Assembly: GCF_021245735.1 (NCBI RefSeq)
Contig: NZ_JAJISB010000025.1
Coordinates: 35,843 to 99,842, forward strand
DNA from: Brevibacillus daliensis
GTDB lineage: Bacteria > Bacillota > Bacilli > Brevibacillales > Brevibacillaceae
DNA: 64,000 nt
Direction: 5' to 3'
This document shows positions 26,333 through 34,734 of the stretch, one piece after another. How positions within the stretch are numbered: the stretch's first letter is position 1; each line of letters opens with the position of its first letter. The notes beneath the pieces are model-generated. The model searched no databases, had not been told where the DNA came from, and saw only the letters and a program-made list of their open reading frames with translations. The translations under genes and the position numbers were made by a program.

Positions 26333-27643
26333 ATGGCAACCAAGCATGAACAAATATTACAGCATATTGACCGTCTTCCGATCGGTACCAAGATTTCGGT
26401 TCGACAAATTGCCAAGGATCTTGAAGTAAGCGAAGGCACAGCATACCGAGCGATTAAGGAAGCGGAAGTACAGGGGTATGTGAGCACCATAGAACGAGTA
26501 GGAACGGTGCGTATTGAAAAGAAACAAAAGGGAAATTTTGACCGACTTACCTTCGCAGAGGTTGTAAATATCGTAGATGGTCATATATTAGGCGGAAAAG
26601 ATGGACTGCATAAGACACTGCAAAAATTCCTGATCGGTGCAATGAAGCTGGAAAACATGGTCAAATATATTCAACCAGGAAGTTTGTTGATTGTGGGTAA
26701 CCGTGAGCAAGCACATCGTCTCTCCTTGCAAAACGGTGCGGCGGTACTGATTACAGGTGGATTTGATACGTCTGATGAGGTAAAACAACTGGCTGATGAA
26801 ATCGAACTGCCTATTATCTCTACCACGTATGATACATTTAGTGTGGCATCCCTGTTAAACCGTGCCATTTATGACCGTTTAATTAAAAAAGAGATTGTCA
26901 TGGTAGAGGACATTGTAAAGCCACTGGAAGAAGTACCAATTCTTTTCTCGACAGATACGATTAAGAAGTGGCATCTATACACAGAAAAATATAAGGACAC
27001 ACGATTTGCAGTAGTAGATGATACGGGTAGGCTACTGGGGATTTTAACTTCGAAGGATATCATTGGTAACGAGGAAAATGTAAGTGTGGAAAAAGTTATG
27101 ACACGTAATCCGATTACCACCTCGCCACGTGTCTCTGTAGCATCGGCTGCGCATTTAATGGCATGGGAAGGGATAGAGCTCTTGCCGGTTGTGGACAACT
27201 TCAAAAAACTGATCGGTGTCATCACGCGTCAGGAGGTATTGAAGGCTCTTCAATACATGCAGAAACAGCCACAGTTAAGCGAAACGTTCCCTAATCTTAT
27301 CATGAGCAATTTCCGTGAGGAGAAGGATCGTGACACGGTGAACTATATCGGTGAAGTAACTCCACAGATGACCAATCATTTAGGGACAATTGCTAGCGGT
27401 GTCTTGACTACAGTCATGGCTGAAGCTGCTTGTAATGAATTGCGCCGTCATCGTAGAGGAGATATGGTCCCAGAAAATATAACTGTCTACTTCCTCCGTC
27501 CCGTACAAATTGAGAGTGAACTAGAGGTTAGACCACGTGTGCTTGATGTAAGCCGTCGCTTTGGTAAAGTGGAGGTTGAGGTGTATCATCAGGAGCATAT
27601 GGTGGGAAAAGCCATGATTACTGCACAGATTTTGGAAAGATAG
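26333..27643 (+). CDS. ytoI: YtoI-like DRTGG/CBS/hotdog regulator
   Basis: 436 residues with four modules: an N-terminal winged HTH (about 1-60, ISVRQIAKDLEVSEGTAYRAI), a DRTGG domain (about 65-175), a pair of CBS domains (about 185-305, each ending in a GVIT or GILT-type strand) and a C-terminal hotdog thioesterase-like domain (about 320-435, HLGTIASGVLTTVMAEAA). This combination is typical of YtoI. It presumably senses an adenine nucleotide and an acyl-CoA-type ligand. The ATG at 26333 is preferred to the GTG at 26324 because AGGTGAT precedes it. ytpI lies nearby at 29473. Confidence 0.88.
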   Translation: MATKHEQILQHIDRLPIGTKISVRQIAKDLEVSEGTAYRAIKEAEVQGYVSTIERVGTVRIEKKQKGNFDRLTFAEVVNIVDGHILGGKDGLHKTLQKFLIGAMKLENMVKYIQPGSLLIVGNREQAHRLSLQNGAAVLITGGFDTSDEVKQLADEIELPIISTTYDTFSVASLLNRAIYDRLIKKEIVMVEDIVKPLEEVPILFSTDTIKKWHLYTEKYKDTRFAVVDDTGRLLGILTSKDIIGNEENVSVEKVMTRNPITTSPRVSVASAAHLMAWEGIELLPVVDNFKKLIGVITRQEVLKALQYMQKQPQLSETFPNLIMSNFREEKDRDTVNYIGEVTPQMTNHLGTIASGVLTTVMAEAACNELRRHRRGDMVPENITVYFLRPVQIESELEVRPRVLDVSRRFGKVEVEVYHQEHMVGKAMITAQILER

Positions 27644-27675
27644 GTTTTTTTCCTCGAAGTGTATATACAAAAATG

Positions 27676-27715
27676 AAGAAGATGGGGGCACAGCATTGTG
27701 GCCCCATCTTCTTTT
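27676..27715 (+). terminator. Terminator after ytoI
   Basis: The stem AAGAAGATGGGGGC / GCCCCATCTTCTT is followed by TTTT. Confidence 0.88.
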
Positions 27716-27720
27716 GCTTA

Positions 27721-27809
27721 CAGATAAGAATTTATAAAAATTCTTATCTGCATAAGTGCAACTAAGGCTTTACCTGCACCAGAAGCTTGGTAAAGCCAAG
27801 TTTTCTAAT
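27721..27809 (+). repeat. Double-hairpin repeat R2, copy 1
   Basis: The 89-bp element has a first palindrome CAGATAAGAATTT / AAATTCTTATCTG (13-bp arms, 4-base loop) and a second hairpin GGCTTTACC / GGTAAAGCC. The spacer ATAAGTGCAACTAA is conserved. A near-identical 78-bp copy lies at 63570-63647, embedded in repeat R1 copy E. Here it occupies the gap between the ytoI terminator and the metalloprotein stop codon. Confidence 0.8.
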
Positions 27810-27812
27810 TTT

Positions 27813-29192
27813 TTATGAAAGAAAGGCATGATGACGAACAAGATTACCTGGGAGTGTCACATACATAGGACCCCAAGCTGGATTAGCGTCGTGCATTTGC
27901 TTCAGCATTTGTATCATCTGAGTAAAAAGGCTTGTGAGGTCGGCACCTTGTGAGGCTCCTTGTGTTACAGCAGCTGCGACCACATGAGCAGCATATATCC
28001 CTGTTGCATAATCGACAGAAGGTGGGAGTTGATTCACCAACTGTTGACGTAACATGGAAACAATTTCTTCATCGCAGTCCTTCCAGTTTTGTATGTCTCC
28101 CAAGGCGTGATGTTCGAGCGCAGCCATCTTTTTATACATGATGACTTCTGCTGTTTGCTGGGCAGTGGATTTGGCATCATCAAGTGAAATAATCGTTTTT
28201 CCGATACGAATGGTGCTTACATCTTTCATGACTTCTTCTTCAATCAGATTGGCCCATTCACTTGCTTTGGAAAACTGGAGTAAACGAACAGTGGAAGCAG
28301 CGAGAAAACCGCGTAGAATATCGATGGGATGGGAATCTTGTTCCGGACCTTCATTGCGCAGAGTGGGGTCATTGCGATAAGCAGCCATTAATCCTCGGAA
28401 ATAGCCGATAAGACCAATAGCGGCAGCAGGTCCCATATTGAGAATTCCCATTACATCAGAAGCCGTTTCATCAATTCGATTCGCCCAGTAATGTGCTAAC
28501 AGCTCGGTTGTTCCTGATTGTAACAATTGCTGTCGAAGAGCGGAGCTAAGTTCCGAGGCAAGCCCTTTATCAGCGTGTAAAATATCATGTCCGGCAGTCT
28601 CATGTCCTAGCGTTGCCCAGCCGAATAAACAGCGTGTTGCGTGCGACGGTGGCAGGTTAACAATGGCAGTTTTTACACCGAATGTTTTGGTTGCTTCGCC
28701 TGTCCAAGTATAGGGTCCAAAATCAGGATTTCCCCATTTTACAAGAGGTGGAATGGTACCCAGATCAGATGGCTTTACGCCTTTTCGATCCTGTGCACTT
28801 AAGAAACCATCGTATAAATCGCTTACCACTTCTTGAAAGGCATCTGTTGATTCCTGAAGATACTTTTCTCCGTTTTGCAAAATGGTTTGTGCAATATCAA
28901 GCAAGAGACCTGCCTGACGAACATGTTGCGGATCTTGACGGAGCAACCGTTCAAATCCTGCTTCACCTAATTGTTCTAAAGTGGTGAGAAAAGGATTGAA
29001 AACAGCATCTTGATATAAAGGCGGTAAGCTGGATTTACTGGCAGTAAGGCGAGTAATAAGGGACTGGTAATCGAGTGGATGAAGAGGACCTGAATCCGTT
29101 ACTAATGCTGCTAGACGTACATCTTCTGTGCACGCAGATAAATTAGAAACATCTGGGGGAAAAGTTGGCGGCATTGCAATTGGCAGAACCAT
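27813..29192 (-). CDS. Putative gluzincin-like metalloprotein with HExxGH motif
   Basis: I do not recognise a named family. The 459-residue protein has no signal peptide or TM helix. LGHETAGHDILH (HExxGH, residues 197-202) is followed 40 residues on by DETASDVMG (Glu242, Asp246). The second segment resembles the ExxxD helix that supplies the third zinc ligand in thermolysin-type gluzincins. The HExxGH spacing is that of dipeptidyl peptidase III rather than the usual HExxH. The remainder is helical. The start ATG at 29192 has GGAGG 7 bases upstream and is preferred to earlier in-frame starts. Enzymatic activity is an inference. Confidence 0.72.
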   Translation of the reverse strand: MVLPIAMPPTFPPDVSNLSACTEDVRLAALVTDSGPLHPLDYQSLITRLTASKSSLPPLYQDAVFNPFLTTLEQLGEAGFERLLRQDPQHVRQAGLLLDIAQTILQNGEKYLQESTDAFQEVVSDLYDGFLSAQDRKGVKPSDLGTIPPLVKWGNPDFGPYTWTGEATKTFGVKTAIVNLPPSHATRCLFGWATLGHETAGHDILHADKGLASELSSALRQQLLQSGTTELLAHYWANRIDETASDVMGILNMGPAAAIGLIGYFRGLMAAYRNDPTLRNEGPEQDSHPIDILRGFLAASTVRLLQFSKASEWANLIEEEVMKDVSTIRIGKTIISLDDAKSTAQQTAEVIMYKKMAALEHHALGDIQNWKDCDEEIVSMLRQQLVNQLPPSVDYATGIYAAHVVAAAVTQGASQGADLTSLFTQMIQMLKQMHDANPAWGPMYVTLPGNLVRHHAFLS

Positions 29193-29472
29193 GTACATAC
29201 CTCCATTCAATTTTTCTAACCGGATGGCGTAAGAATAAGGGAATGCAGGAGCAGATATTGGTAATATTTGAGAGGGTCAGTGAAAGATAATTGCGAGGTT
29301 TGTTTTAATTAATACGATCAAAACAGGAAAAAGTTACAATAAATTGATATTTATTGGAAAGTAAATCCGCTACATTTTATAAACCCCCTACTGCAACAAA
29401 ATGGATGGCATGTTAGACATGTTACTCCTTTTGTAACTAAAGGGGGCTTCTGTTATTTTTTCTAGACACGTA

Positions 29473-29793
29473 TTAGTTCTTCGCGTTTAATTGTGCCGCT
29501 ATTTGTCTCCAATCTTTTTTGTAATAGAGATAATTTCTAAATCCCAGTACCAGATTGGTTGTACCCACAATTAGCATAATGATGGCAACGACTACACGTA
29601 TGGTTGTTACATCTTCAAAAGTAAACTGATTGGTTCCAAGTAATAACAAGAGAAGACCAAGAGAAATGTTCATTTTGCCGAGAATCATACGGGATTCAGC
29701 TGGATGGAGACCGCGTCGTCTTGCCGATATGCTATAAAAAACCCCCATAATACATGCCGCGACTATTCCCGTTACATATATGGCATTCCACAT
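29473..29793 (-). CDS. ytpI: YtpI-like small membrane protein
   Basis: 106 residues with three hydrophobic helices. The pattern with MILGKMNISLGLLLLLLGTNQF followed by a third helix and FRNYLYYKKDW fits the YtpI family of Bacillales. Its function is unknown. An ATG with a modest CAGGTGTCTC ribosome site is used. ytoI at 26333 is a frequent neighbour of ytpI in Bacillus genomes, here separated by the metalloprotein gene. An imperfect CCCCCT...AGGGGG inverted repeat at 29383-29450 could be its terminator. Confidence 0.78.
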   Translation of the reverse strand: MWNAIYVTGIVAACIMGVFYSISARRRGLHPAESRMILGKMNISLGLLLLLLGTNQFTFEDVTTIRVVVAIIMLIVGTTNLVLGFRNYLYYKKDWRQIAAQLNAKN

Positions 29794-29882
29794 AAAGAGA
29801 CACCTGCCTGATTATTAATTTGTAAATAAAGATTCTCACACATTATATCATTTATTCTGAATAAAATTGCACATCACACTTG

Positions 29883-29896
29883 TGAAAACGTTGCGA
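29883..29896 (+). promoter_or_regulatory. Candidate cre (CcpA) site upstream of the phenylacetate operon
   Basis: TGAAAACGTTGCGA matches 12 of 14 positions of the TGWAANCGNTNWCA pattern. It lies about 60 bases upstream of the operon -35 box. HPr Ser46 is intact in this genome, so CcpA control is plausible. Confidence 0.4.
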
Positions 29897-29954
29897 ATAG
29901 TAGATATTTTTCATATAAAAAAACAAAATTGAACAAATGATGACAAAAAATTCA

Positions 29955-29984
29955 TTGACTCTTGCTTGAATCTAAAAATATAAT
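29955..29984 (+). promoter_or_regulatory. Sigma-A promoter of the first phenylacetate operon
   Basis: TTGACT (29955) and TATAAT (29979) with an 18-base spacer. The start near 29991 falls just before the operator-like sequence at 30001. Confidence 0.7.
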
Positions 29985-30000
29985 AAAAAATATAGTGTGC

Positions 30001-30031
30001 GTTATTATAACGTCACATAAAATAATGTCAC
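30001..30031 (+). promoter_or_regulatory. Candidate PaaX operator, operon 1
   Basis: GTTATTATAACGTCACATAA begins here and is followed by AATGTCAC. The first 13 bases are identical to the sequence at 45080 upstream of paaA. Related GTTATGAAGACG copies flank the paaX promoter. Its position at about +10 suits repression. Confidence 0.5.
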
Positions 30032-30065
30032 ATTTAATATTTTTAATTTTGGGAGGCTAGGTAAC

Positions 30066-30368
30066 ATGTATAAATTGGTCGCTGTTTATAAAAAGCCGGA
30101 AGATGTAGAAGCATTTGATCGTCATTATTTCGAAGTGCACGCGCCCCTTGCAGAAAAAATGCCAGGTCTTATCAAAATGGAAGTAAGCAAAGTAGTTGGA
30201 GCTCCTGGTGGAGAAAGCAACCTGCATCTAATCGCAGAAATGTATTTTGATTCTAAGGAAGCTGTATTGGAAGCGTTGTCATCTGCTGAAGGTCGTGCTG
30301 CTGGAAAAGATTTAATGGGTTTTGCAGGTAAAGTAGTAGCCATGCATATTGCAGAAGTATTGGAATAA
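30066..30368 (+). CDS. EthD family protein
   Basis: A 100-residue dimeric ferredoxin-like alpha/beta-barrel protein of the EthD family. The signature is the N-terminal MYKLVAVYKKPEDVEAFDRHYFEVHAPLA with conserved HYFEVHAPLA. EthD-type proteins accompany oxygenase pathways; some are small ring-cleavage or isomerising enzymes, but the role in phenylacetate catabolism is not known. It is the first gene of the operon, directly downstream of the promoter and operator. GGGAGGCTAG precedes the ATG. A 134-base gap with a hairpin separates it from paaI. Confidence 0.88.
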   Translation: MYKLVAVYKKPEDVEAFDRHYFEVHAPLAEKMPGLIKMEVSKVVGAPGGESNLHLIAEMYFDSKEAVLEALSSAEGRAAGKDLMGFAGKVVAMHIAEVLE

Positions 30369-30414
30369 AACATGGTTTGCAATGACTGAAAATTTATAAT
30401 TTTATATCGATGTA

Positions 30415-30460
30415 GGCTATCTGCCACTAGTAATCATCATGGTAATGGTTGTAGATAGCC
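30415..30460 (+). promoter_or_regulatory. Intra-operon hairpin between the EthD gene and paaI
   Basis: An inverted repeat GGCTATCT / AGATAGCC with a 30-base interior and no T tract. It may stabilise or process the mRNA so that the first gene is expressed differently from the rest. Confidence 0.35.
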
Positions 30461-30502
30461 TCAATAATTAGAAGTATTTTTTGCATCAGGAGGACAAAGC
30501 AG

Positions 30503-30895
30503 ATGCTAAATCAAAAAACGAATCGATTTAATGAGCATGTAGGTATAGAAGTGCTGCATAGAGATGATGAAGGCTGTCGTATTGCATTGACTGTGAGACC
30601 GGAGCACTTTAACAGTCTAGATAACGTTGTACATGGTGGAGTAACGGCTACCCTGGCTGATGTAGTGATGGGCCATGGAGCTGCACCTTATCTAAACGGA
30701 GTACAGCAATGTGTCACGGTAGAAACAAAAATTAACTATGTAGCCCCTGCAAAAGGAGAGCGTCTTGAAGCGGTTTCCAAAGTAATTAAAAGCGGGCGCA
30801 AACTAATAATCATGGAAGCACGTGTTACTTGCGATGGTGAGTTAGTAGCATTCGCTTCAGGGACGTATGCGAGAATTAATACCGAAAAATCGTAA
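30503..30895 (+). CDS. paaI: Hotdog-fold thioesterase PaaI
   Basis: A 130-residue thioesterase. It has the PaaI-family core FNSLDNVVHGGVTATLADVVMGHGA, with HGG and the acidic residue of the active-site helix, and the strand VETKINYVAPAKG. PaaI hydrolyses ring-hydroxylated phenylacetyl-CoA and other dead-end CoA esters, relieving CoA sequestration. CAGGAGGACAAAG precedes the ATG. It is located between the EthD gene and a crotonase in the operon. Confidence 0.9.
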   Translation: MLNQKTNRFNEHVGIEVLHRDDEGCRIALTVRPEHFNSLDNVVHGGVTATLADVVMGHGAAPYLNGVQQCVTVETKINYVAPAKGERLEAVSKVIKSGRKLIIMEARVTCDGELVAFASGTYARINTEKS

Positions 30896-30948
30896 ATAAC
30901 AATGCACATCTATCAAAATAGTGAATAGATTCTTGGGAGGGAAGAGGA

Positions 30949-31734
30949 ATGGCAGAACAACATGTACGTTTTGAAAAAGAGGGATATATCGGGATCATTA
31001 CACTCCAACGTCCCGATGAATTAAATGCACTAGGGTTTGCTACTCTTGTCCAATTGGAAGAGATCATTGAAAATGTGAGAATTGATAGTAAAGAGACTCG
31101 AGTAGTTCTTGTCAGAGCAGAAGGGCGTGCTTTTTGTGCCGGAGCTGATCTAAAAGAGAGAAAGACTCTTAATCAACAACAAGTTAGACGGAATGTTCGT
31201 AAAATTCGTGATGTTTTTAGTGCTATCGAACGTCTCCCGCAACCGACCATTGCCTTGATTAATGGCTTTGCATTTGGTGGCGGTTTGGAATTAGCATTGG
31301 CATGTGATTTCAGATATGCCATAAGAGAAGCAAAAATGGGATTAACTGAGGTTAGCCTTGGGATTATTCCAGGTGCTGGGGGAACGCAGCGTTTGACCAG
31401 ACTAGTAGGTCTGTCACTGGCGAAGGAGCTTATTCTGACTGCCCGTCGAATTGATGCAGAGCAAGCTTATCAGTACGGAATGCTTAACGGTGTGGTTGAT
31501 GATCTGGATCAACTGCAACAGAAGGCGATGTCACTAGCGATAGAAATTACATCTAATGCGCCTCTAGCTGTTTATCAAGCAAAACAGGCAATTGATCGAG
31601 GTCATGGTGTGGATATTCAGACAGCGTTAGATATGGAGAGCATGTGCTACGAGGTTATTATTCCAACTAAAGATCGTATAGAGGCATTACAAGCCTTTCA
31701 GGAAAAAAGAAAACCAGTTTTCACTGGAGAGTAA
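30949..31734 (+). CDS. Enoyl-CoA hydratase/isomerase family protein
   Basis: A 261-residue crotonase. The oxyanion-hole segments are AFCAGADLKE and FAFGGGLELALACDF. Both catalytic acids of true hydratases are present (Glu in GGGLELAL and Glu in GLTEVSLGIIPGAGGTQRL). It could hydrate 2,3-dehydroadipyl-CoA like PaaF. Alternatively it may serve another step, since a second hydratase with the same residues (33152) and a PaaG-type isomerase (33936) are in the same operon. GGGAGGGAAGAGG precedes the ATG. Confidence 0.9.
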   Translation: MAEQHVRFEKEGYIGIITLQRPDELNALGFATLVQLEEIIENVRIDSKETRVVLVRAEGRAFCAGADLKERKTLNQQQVRRNVRKIRDVFSAIERLPQPTIALINGFAFGGGLELALACDFRYAIREAKMGLTEVSLGIIPGAGGTQRLTRLVGLSLAKELILTARRIDAEQAYQYGMLNGVVDDLDQLQQKAMSLAIEITSNAPLAVYQAKQAIDRGHGVDIQTALDMESMCYEVIIPTKDRIEALQAFQEKRKPVFTGE

Positions 31735-31794
31735 AAGATGAATGAAGAGAAGTAAGGATTAGAGACATTGCAAATGTGAGAGGAGCAAGGAAAG

Positions 31795-33108
31795 ATGATT
31801 TATAACAAAGAAATGGAAACGTTATCAAGAGAAGAAATGCAAAAAATCCAATTGGAACGCTTGAAAAAAACAGTAGCTCACGCTTACGAAAACGTGGAGT
31901 TTCATAAAAATTCATTTGCACAAGCAGGTATTAAACCAGAAGATATTCAAACTTTAGATGATTTGCAGAAGATTCCGTTCATGAAAAAGACAGATCTACG
32001 AGAGAACTATCCGTTTGGTTTATTCGCAGTTGGTATGGATCAGGTAGCACGCATTCACGGTTCTTCCGGAACAAAAGGAAAGCCAACGGTTGTAGGATAT
32101 ACAAAAAAAGACATCGAGAACTGGTCTGAGGTAGTAGCGAGATCAATTTGCTTGGCAGGAGGACGTCCAGGTGATATCTTCCATAACGCTTATGGATACG
32201 GATTATTTACAGGTGGATTGGGACTTCACTATGGTATCGAACAAATGGGAGCCGTAGTTGTACCGATCTCAGGCGGAAATACATCACGCCAAATCACATT
32301 GATTCAAGATTTTTTACCGCGTGGATTGTCAGGTACGCCATCTTACATCTTAAATATCGTGGAAGAAATGAAGCGATTGGGCTTAGATCCGCGTGAATCT
32401 AGCGTAGAGTACGGGATTTTCGGAGCAGAACCTTGGTCTGAGGAAATGAGAGAACAGCTTGAGACGGAGCTAAATATTAAAGCGGTTGATATCTACGGAT
32501 TGAGCGAAGTAATGGGACCAGGTATCTCCTGTGAGTGTCATGAAGGACAAGATGGACTTCATATCGCTGAAGATCATTTCTATGCAGAAATTGTTGATCC
32601 GAAAACTAGTGAAGTATTGCCGTATGGCGAACAAGGTGAGCTTGTGTTTACTTCACTTACAAAAGAAGCTTTCCCAGTTCTACGTTATCGCACAGGGGAT
32701 ATCGCTTCTTTAAATCCAGAGCCTTGTGTATGTGGAAGAACGTCATTAAGAATGTCACGTATCAAAGGACGAGTTGACGATATGCTGATTATTCGCGGCG
32801 TAAATGTTTTCCCGACGGAGATTGAGTCCGTTCTTCTCTCCTTCAAAGAGCTTGCTCCACATTATCAAGTTGTCATTGAACGTGATGGAGCTTTGGATCG
32901 TTTCGAAGTTCACTGCGAATTAACTCCAGAATATTCTGAGTTGGGTGAAGATACTAGTAAACTGGTGAAGCAGATTTGCCACAGAATTAAAGACATGTTA
33001 GGGGTATCCGTTCTACTGAAAATGGTAGCTCCTTATTCCATTCAGCGAAGTGAAAGCAAAGCGATCCGCATAGTTGATAATCGGAACGTAGCAAAAGTAA
33101 GCTCATAA
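31795..33108 (+). CDS. paaK: Phenylacetate-CoA ligase
   Basis: Activates phenylacetate to phenylacetyl-CoA with ATP, the entry step of the pathway. The 437-residue protein has the phosphate-binding loop HGSSGTKGKPTVVGYT, the adenylate-forming YGLSEVMGPG segment, the YRTGD hinge region and the C-terminal GRVDDMLIIRGVNVFP lid. A CxC-(n)-C arrangement (SCECHEG) fits known PaaK proteins. Its length is normal. GAGGAGCAAGG precedes the ATG. Confidence 0.95.
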   Translation: MIYNKEMETLSREEMQKIQLERLKKTVAHAYENVEFHKNSFAQAGIKPEDIQTLDDLQKIPFMKKTDLRENYPFGLFAVGMDQVARIHGSSGTKGKPTVVGYTKKDIENWSEVVARSICLAGGRPGDIFHNAYGYGLFTGGLGLHYGIEQMGAVVVPISGGNTSRQITLIQDFLPRGLSGTPSYILNIVEEMKRLGLDPRESSVEYGIFGAEPWSEEMREQLETELNIKAVDIYGLSEVMGPGISCECHEGQDGLHIAEDHFYAEIVDPKTSEVLPYGEQGELVFTSLTKEAFPVLRYRTGDIASLNPEPCVCGRTSLRMSRIKGRVDDMLIIRGVNVFPTEIESVLLSFKELAPHYQVVIERDGALDRFEVHCELTPEYSELGEDTSKLVKQICHRIKDMLGVSVLLKMVAPYSIQRSESKAIRIVDNRNVAKVSS

Positions 33109-33151
33109 CTTTTACTTCCAGATAAGTTCACAAGGAAAGCGAGGATGATCC

Positions 33152-33925
33152 ATGTCTACCGAATTGATTAAGGTGAAGACGGATGAGCAGGTTGGTATCA
33201 TTACGTTGAATCGCCCACAGGTCCTTAATGCTTTGAACTTGCAACTCATCGATGAATTGGTAAACGAGCTTGAGCGGATGGATCAGGATAAAAATATACG
33301 GGTTATTGTTTTGACAGGGAATTCAAAGGCATTCGCAGCAGGTGCAGATATTAATGAGATGGCAGAAGAATCAGCTATCTCGATCATGCAAAAAGACCAG
33401 TTTGCAGTGTGGGATCGCATGTCACTCATTTCGAAGCCGATTATCGGGGCTATCAGTGGCTTTACACTAGGTGGCGGTTGTGAATTGATGATGAATTGTG
33501 ACATGGTAATTGCCTCCGAAACAACGCTGATTGGTCAGCCTGAAGTAAAACTTGGGGTAATGCCTGGTGCTGGCGGCACCCAGCGTCTAGTAAGAGCAGT
33601 TGGTCTCAGAAAAGCGATGGAGATGCTTTTGACAGGCGATCCAATTACAGCAGATCAGGCCTTGGCATATGGCTTAGTTAATAAAGTGGTTCCCGTAGAA
33701 GCTTATTACAACGAAGCAATTAAGTTGGCTAAACAAATTGCCAAGCAACCACCTCTTGCGGTTCAGCTAATCAAAAAAGCTGCTCATAAAGCGGAAGATC
33801 TCACGCTTACAGAAGGTATGCAGTATGAACGCAACTGCTTTTATCTGTTACTTGCAAGTGAGGATCGTAAAGAGGGCATGCAGGCTTTTATTGAAAAGCG
33901 AAAGGCACATTTCCAAGGAAAATAG
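33152..33925 (+). CDS. paaF: 2,3-dehydroadipyl-CoA hydratase (enoyl-CoA hydratase)
   Basis: A 257-residue crotonase. FAAGADINEM and FTLGGGCELMMNCDM form the CoA/oxyanion site, and the catalytic glutamates are in GGGCELMM and GQPEVKLGVMPGAGGTQRL. The sequence type is that of short-chain enoyl-CoA hydratases, and it is followed at once by paaG and paaH, so the PaaF role fits. A ribosome site AAGGAAAGCGAGGA precedes the ATG. Assignment versus the other hydratase at 30949 is by position. Confidence 0.87.
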   Translation: MSTELIKVKTDEQVGIITLNRPQVLNALNLQLIDELVNELERMDQDKNIRVIVLTGNSKAFAAGADINEMAEESAISIMQKDQFAVWDRMSLISKPIIGAISGFTLGGGCELMMNCDMVIASETTLIGQPEVKLGVMPGAGGTQRLVRAVGLRKAMEMLLTGDPITADQALAYGLVNKVVPVEAYYNEAIKLAKQIAKQPPLAVQLIKKAAHKAEDLTLTEGMQYERNCFYLLLASEDRKEGMQAFIEKRKAHFQGK

Positions 33926-33935
33926 GAGGGCAATT

Positions 33936-34712
33936 ATGTACGAAACCATTCAATATGAAGTCATGGACGGCGTGGCTGTAATTAGGATGAATCGCCCGGA
34001 AAAATTTAATGCCTTTACCGAACAAATGCATAAAGAAATAATATCTGCCTTCAAACAGGCAAACAAAGATCATAATATTCGAAGCATCATGCTTACAGGG
34101 GCAGGAAGAGCTTTTAATGCAGGTCAGGATTTGTCTGACGTAAAGGGAGAGACCATCGACTATGGTGGATTCCTTCGCGATCGTTACAACCCGATGATCA
34201 TGCAAATCCAGCAAACGGAGAAACCGATTATTGCAGCAGTCAATGGTGTAGCCGCAGGTGCCGGGATGAGCATTGCACTAGCTTGTGATATCCGAGTAGC
34301 CTCTCAGAAAGCATCGTTTGTAAACGCATTTGTGGGAATCGGCTTGGTTCCTGATTCCGGTGGGTGTTACTTCCTGCCTCGAATTGTAGGTATGGGGAAA
34401 GCGTTAGAATTGGCAATGACAGGCGAAAAAGTATCCGCAGAAGAAGCATATCGAATTGGTCTTGTAAGTAAAGTATTCGCTCCCGAGACTTTTGAAGAAG
34501 AGGCATTTGCCTATGCAAGTAAGTTGGCTACTCTACCTACAAAAGCGATCGGATTAATCAAGAGAACCATGTATAAAGGAATGAACATGAATCTCTCTGA
34601 AACGCTTGAATACGAAGCATTTGCGCAAGAAGCTGCGGGTAATACCCGAGATCATAAAGAAGGTATCCAGGCATTTCTGGAAAAACGAACTCCTGATTTT
34701 ACCGGACAGTAA
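33936..34712 (+). CDS. paaG: 1,2-epoxyphenylacetyl-CoA isomerase
   Basis: Isomerises ring-epoxidised phenylacetyl-CoA to oxepin-CoA. The 258-residue crotonase has AFNAGQDLSDV, VAAGAGMSIALACDIRVA (no glutamate at the first catalytic position) and FVGIGLVPDSGG with aspartate in place of the second glutamate, the PaaG pattern. The ATG at 33936 follows AGGAGGGCAATT directly; the long in-frame upstream extension overlaps paaF and is rejected. Ten bases separate it from the paaF stop. Confidence 0.92.
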   Translation: MYETIQYEVMDGVAVIRMNRPEKFNAFTEQMHKEIISAFKQANKDHNIRSIMLTGAGRAFNAGQDLSDVKGETIDYGGFLRDRYNPMIMQIQQTEKPIIAAVNGVAAGAGMSIALACDIRVASQKASFVNAFVGIGLVPDSGGCYFLPRIVGMGKALELAMTGEKVSAEEAYRIGLVSKVFAPETFEEEAFAYASKLATLPTKAIGLIKRTMYKGMNMNLSETLEYEAFAQEAAGNTRDHKEGIQAFLEKRTPDFTGQ

Positions 34713-34734
34713 TAGCATAAAGGAGGTTTCCACC

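Noticed and set aside
33825..33935. Longer start for paaG
   Set aside because: The extension overlaps the end of paaF, while AGGAGGGCAATT directly precedes the ATG at 33936.
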